This document shows positions 5,675 to 7,766 of a stretch of 7,766 nt of DNA, piece by piece. Position 1 is the stretch's first letter. Every line of letters starts with the position of its first letter. The notes under the pieces were generated by a model, which was given only the letters and a program-made list of their open reading frames with translations, had not been told where the DNA came from and did not search any database. The stretch lies in contig JAJRUE010000278.1 in assembly GCA_024277955.1 (NCBI GenBank), positions 1 through 7,766 of the forward strand. Direction: 5' to 3'. The translations under genes were made by a program, and so were the position numbers. This stretch comes from Alphaproteobacteria bacterium (GTDB taxonomy: Bacteria > Pseudomonadota > Alphaproteobacteria > Rhodobacterales > Rhodobacteraceae).

Positions 5675-5702
5675 GCCCGGCGTTCAGACGGGCGCGGGCG
5701 CA

Positions 5703-6401
5703 TCATTGTCCATAGAAAACCCCGGCAACCGTACTGCCCTGGTAAATCCCGGCCATCGTGTTGTAGCCGTAAAATCCGCCGGTCATGGGCACGGTAACCA
5801 GGCCGCCGGAATTCAGGGCCGAAAACTGCGCCGTACCGTTGAACTTGGTGCCGGTGATGGTGCCGTTGATCGTCAGCGACGAATTGGATCCAAGGTTCCC
5901 CGCCCCCGATCCCTGAATGGTGCGGCTGGAAAAGTTCACGTTGGTGGTGAAAAAGCCACGGGCATTCTGCCTGCCGCCCGGAAGGTCCGGCCGATAATAG
6001 GTGCCGGAAAACGCGCCGGTGTAGGTGGCGGAACCGCTGGTGGGCATACCCCAGGCGGGCGTGCCGGTGATGCCGGCAAAGGATCTGCCCGACGAAGTCC
6101 TGCCGGCAATGGCCCGGACATTGCCGTCGCTGTACATGTAGCCGGCGTGTTCATAGACTCCACCACTGGTGGCGGAGGTCCAGTAGCTCAGGTTGATGCC
6201 TGCGACCGGGACCGTGCCATGCGCTGGCGGCAAAATGGTCAGGTAACCGCCGTCGCTGACATAGTAATTCCCGCCACTGGTCGACACCGTCCCGTTGAGC
6301 GCCGGGGTAAAGACCCCAGGCCCGGTGGTTATAGTTCTGGAACCGCAAGCCGCCAAGCCCGCCATGGCAAATGTCAGCACGACTATCCGCAAAAGGTGCA
6401 T
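5703..6401 (-). CDS. TbpB-like beta-barrel surface lipoprotein
   Basis: The 232-residue product starts with a lipoprotein signal peptide: MHLLRIVVLTFAMAG then LAAC (16-19), predicting lipid attachment at Cys19. The mature part is rich in Gly, Thr and Ser with alternating strands. MPTSGSATYTGAFSGTY (119-135), FTTNVNFSSRTIQGSG (151-166), TITGTKFNGTAQF (181-193) and GGFYGYN...GIYQG...VAGVFYG (208-231) follow the pattern of the eight-stranded barrel of transferrin-binding-protein-B-like lipoproteins. Those proteins bind host iron proteins, heme or other ligands; the many small alphaproteobacterial versions are uncharacterised. The ATG at 6401 is preferred to one 26 codons upstream because it follows a GGGGGGAAGA site and begins the signal peptide. 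No TonB receptor or Slam gene lies in view. The ligand and the inner- or outer-surface location are unknown. Confidence 0.72.
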   Translation of the reverse strand: MHLLRIVVLTFAMAGLAACGSRTITTGPGVFTPALNGTVSTSGGNYYVSDGGYLTILPPAHGTVPVAGINLSYWTSATSGGVYEHAGYMYSDGNVRAIAGRTSSGRSFAGITGTPAWGMPTSGSATYTGAFSGTYYRPDLPGGRQNARGFFTTNVNFSSRTIQGSGAGNLGSNSSLTINGTITGTKFNGTAQFSALNSGGLVTVPMTGGFYGYNTMAGIYQGSTVAGVFYGQ

Positions 6402-6423
6402 AATTCTTCCCCCCGCCTGGAAA

Positions 6424-6449
6424 ACATTTTTTAGAAAAAAGAATGTCAA
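6424..6449 (-). promoter_or_regulatory. AT-rich promoter region of the lipoprotein gene with -35 TTGACA and imperfect dyad
   Basis: On the minus strand an exact TTGACA (6449-6444) is followed by a T- and A-rich stretch, about 40 bases before the ATG. Over 6424-6446 the ends ACATT and AATGT form an imperfect 23-base inverted repeat that could be an operator. No good -10 hexamer stands at 16-18 bases spacing. The sequence does not clearly match a Fur, Irr or RirA box. Confidence 0.4.
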
Positions 6450-6541
6450 ATTCTTCCCCACGTACCTGAACGCTAGCAAAAATATATGAACCGGTCAAAA
6501 AAAGCGGCAACCCATCTGGCTGGGGGCTTGCGAGTCTTTCT

Positions 6542-6571
6542 GCAAAACGGCCCCGGAAATTTCCGTTTTGC
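6542..6571. repeat. 9-bp stem hairpin with inner palindrome
   Basis: GCAAAACGG (6542-6550) pairs with CCGTTTTGC (6563-6571). The loop region overlaps a second palindrome, GGAAATTTCC (6555-6564), so two alternative folds compete. The stretches on either side share GGCTTGCG. No gene uses it visibly. Confidence 0.6.
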
Positions 6572-6769
6572 CCCCTTGGCTTGCGCGATGTCGCGACGCC
6601 GGGCTTTCGGATGTCTTGTTCTTGTTCGCTCAAGATGCGCGGCGCCATGGCTTCGATTGGCCGGTGCTATTGGGTGCGATGCGGGGAACTGTCAGAACGG
6701 GGGGCCTGTGGAACTTCCTGAGGCCGTTGCCAGGCGTGCGGCGCTTGTGGTCCGTGGCGGGAGCGGAAC

Positions 6770-6788
6770 GTGGGCAGGGCGTGCCCAC
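6770..6788. repeat. GTGGGCA hairpin, copy 1
   Basis: GTGGGCA (6770-6776) pairs perfectly with TGCCCAC (6782-6788) around GGGCG. It resembles the imperfect hairpin 76 bases further on, which suggests a dispersed intergenic repeat. Confidence 0.6.
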
Positions 6789-6863
6789 CAATGCACCGCG
6801 TGATCGCGCGTGAAGGCGGGGTTTGGAGAGGCGGGGTAACGTGCTTGGGGCGGATACGGTTTT

Positions 6864-6887
6864 GGTGGGCAGAATGCGCACCCTACG
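6864..6887. repeat. GGTGGGCA hairpin, copy 2, with CTACG tail
   Basis: GGTGGGCA (6864-6871) and TGCGCACC (6875-6882) pair with one mismatch around GAA and are followed by CTACG. The reverse strand reads CGTAGGGTGCGCA..., a pattern I know as a recurrent intergenic repeat in several bacterial groups. It stops just outside the probable insertion-sequence end. Confidence 0.5.
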
Positions 6888-6899
6888 CTTGCTTATGTG

Positions 6900-7766
6900 T
6901 GTGATCTGCACAGATCGTTTCAATATGGCAGGCGGCAAGGAAAGCCCTCGCGTGGGGCGACGAACTCGACGCCGGGGTCGTAGGCGTGCCACACCTCTTC
7001 GGACAGCGGCGTTACCGGAAAGCGTTCACAAACACGGTCTATCGGGGGCCGGTTTCCCAGGGCATCGTGTGGTCTCTCCCAGTTGTAGAACTGCTGCCAT
7101 TCGGCCAGCCGCTCGGCCAGGCCGGGATCCTTGAGATCAACGCTGGCCCAGAACTCTTCGAGAGCGGTTCTCTGAACGCGTTCGACCTTGCCGTTCAGAT
7201 GAGGCGAGCGCGGCCGGATGGGACGGAACTTGATGTGCCAGTCCTGCAGCCGGTCCTGGACCTTGTAGGCAAAGAACTCCTGGCCGCGATCCGTCTGGAT
7301 GCGCTGGATGGGGAAAGGCATTTCTTCGGCGACCTGATCGAGGAAGGCGAGCGTCGAGGCCGCCGTCTTGCGCGGGAAAATGGCCACGACGACGTAGCGT
7401 GAGCAATCGTCAATGGCCGTGTACTGGTAAAGGCCAGGTGCGATCTTGCAGACATCCAGCTGGACGCGATCTCCGGGAACGGGCCGCTCGTAGCGCCGAT
7501 ACCGCTGCTTGCGGGGCAGCTTGCGCCGCTTGAGCATGTTCAGGCCATGGCGGCGCAGAACCTTGTGTATCGTATCGACCGAGAGACGCAGCCCGTGCAG
7601 TCGTTGAAGCTCGTTGCGCAACCGCTTGATCCCGAGCTTGCGCTGCCGGCGCAGGGAAACGATGAGCTTCTCTTGGCGGGGGCCAACCTTGCGTGCCGGA
7701 GAACGGCGCGGACGCCGGGAACGGTCGTGAAGCCCATCGAGACCCTGGGCAAGATATCTCCGCCAC
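6900..7766 (-). mobile_element. IS481-family insertion sequence, partial (one end inside window)
   Basis: The element is recognised by its transposase. The end inside the window is placed near 6900, where TGTGATCTGCACAGATC begins 20 bases before the transposase stop; TGT-starting ends are common in the family. This boundary is a guess, since the other terminal repeat lies beyond the window and no target duplication can be compared. The GATCTG-CA-CAGATC inverted repeat (6903-6916) lies within this end. Confidence 0.65.
6920..7766 (-). CDS. IS481-family DDE transposase, N-terminus outside window
   Basis: At least 281 residues are visible; the frame is open to the window edge, so the start lies outside. 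The edge sequence WRRYLAQGLDGLHDRSRRP and the following RSPARK are the linker after the helix-turn-helix DNA-binding region typical of IS481 members. The integrase core follows. The catalytic residues are Asp in VQLDV (codon 7454-7456), Asp in QTDRGQEF (7289-7291) and Glu in HLNGKVERVQRT (7181-7183). Thirty-five residues separate the second Asp from the Glu, the expected DD(35)E spacing. Other family motifs are YTAIDDCSRY and WQQFYNWERPHDALG. The C-terminus ends CRLPY before TGA (6920-6922). No frameshift or internal stop is seen, so the copy may be active. A TTG at 7621 marks the longest M-like start inside the window but is internal to the protein. Confidence 0.93.
   Translation of the reverse strand, partial: WRRYLAQGLDGLHDRSRRPRRSPARKVGPRQEKLIVSLRRQRKLGIKRLRNELQRLHGLRLSVDTIHKVLRRHGLNMLKRRKLPRKQRYRRYERPVPGDRVQLDVCKIAPGLYQYTAIDDCSRYVVVAIFPRKTAASTLAFLDQVAEEMPFPIQRIQTDRGQEFFAYKVQDRLQDWHIKFRPIRPRSPHLNGKVERVQRTALEEFWASVDLKDPGLAERLAEWQQFYNWERPHDALGNRPPIDRVCERFPVTPLSEEVWHAYDPGVEFVAPREGFPCRLPY

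Larger units (their letters stand above)
5373..5702. other. Intergenic interval with three hairpins
   Basis: These 330 bases separate two minus-strand genes. The part next to 5373 holds the transpeptidase leader, including the AT-rich TTGAAAGTTGAAA-like stretch (about 5383-5400). The rest contains a tandem hairpin pair (5551-5597) and a GC-rich hairpin (5647-5674). I see no coding region. Confidence 0.5.
6402..6919. other. 518-bp gene-free interval with AT-rich promoter and hairpins
   Basis: Bases 6402-6490 are AT-rich and hold the upstream region of the lipoprotein gene. From about 6500 to the insertion sequence I see only a large hairpin (6542-6571) and two related GTGGGCA hairpins (6770-6788, 6864-6882). 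Open frames here are Arg/Gly/Ala-rich, lack ribosome binding sites and conflict with one another, so none is called. Degraded gene remnants cannot be excluded. Confidence 0.5.

Noticed and set aside
4716..6434. 572-codon plus-strand frame across the transpeptidase and lipoprotein genes
   Set aside because: It is antisense to two well-supported genes, crosses their intergenic hairpins, and has low-complexity composition and no ribosome binding site.
6486..6813. Plus-strand frames of 105 and 81 codons in the interval before the insertion sequence
   Set aside because: They overlap in different frames, lack ribosome binding sites and recognisable domains, and run through hairpin repeats.
6896..6913. 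TraR-like tra box near the insertion sequence end
   Set aside because: Only the right half (GATCTGCACA) matches. The left half is a TG repeat, so there is no full dyad box, and it fits an insertion sequence end better.

Overview
The window is high-GC DNA whose proteins look like those of an alphaproteobacterium of the Rhodobacteraceae (Roseobacter-like). This rests on protein character, the FnrL-type and CtrA-type sites and the style of intergenic hairpins; no marker gene is present, so the assignment is an inference.

Layout. (1) 1-186 is a leader holding an exact TTAA-N7-TTAAC CtrA-type box. It precedes a 763-residue pectate-lyase-like right-handed beta-helix protein (187-2478, +) that has no export signal. 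The spike-like architecture and the CtrA-type box raise the possibility of a gene-transfer-agent or phage-type spike. (2) Its 3' region (2518-2630) is an unusual run of three back-to-back palindromes ending in an intrinsic terminator. (3) A convergent HugZ/pyridoxamine-phosphate-oxidase-like flavoprotein gene (2666-3163, -) is divergent from a small antibiotic-biosynthesis-monooxygenase-fold gene (3302-3622, +). (4) A 24-codon ORF with a strong ribosome binding site (3767-3841, +) looks like a tiny lipoprotein. After it comes a universal stress protein gene (4000-4407, +) behind a near-perfect FNR/FnrL box placed as in a class II promoter. (5) Two minus-strand envelope genes follow: a Tat-type L,D-transpeptidase (4743-5372) and, upstream of it in transcription order, a TbpB-like beta-barrel lipoprotein (5703-6401). 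The 330 bp between them contains another tandem hairpin pair. (6) A 518-bp gene-free stretch (6402-6919) holds an AT-rich promoter region and several hairpins. (7) The right edge is an IS481-family transposase (6920 to beyond 7766, -) with its DDE triad visible and its N-terminus outside the window.

The genes do not form one pathway. This is a set of short transcription units: a surface/spike protein, redox or heme-related small enzymes, an oxygen-responsive stress gene and cell-envelope genes. The least ordinary content is the beta-helix gene with its CtrA-type site, the tandem-hairpin arrays with a shared loop design, the 24-aa lipoprotein candidate and the FNR box at the stress gene. I found no convincing multi-gene novel system.
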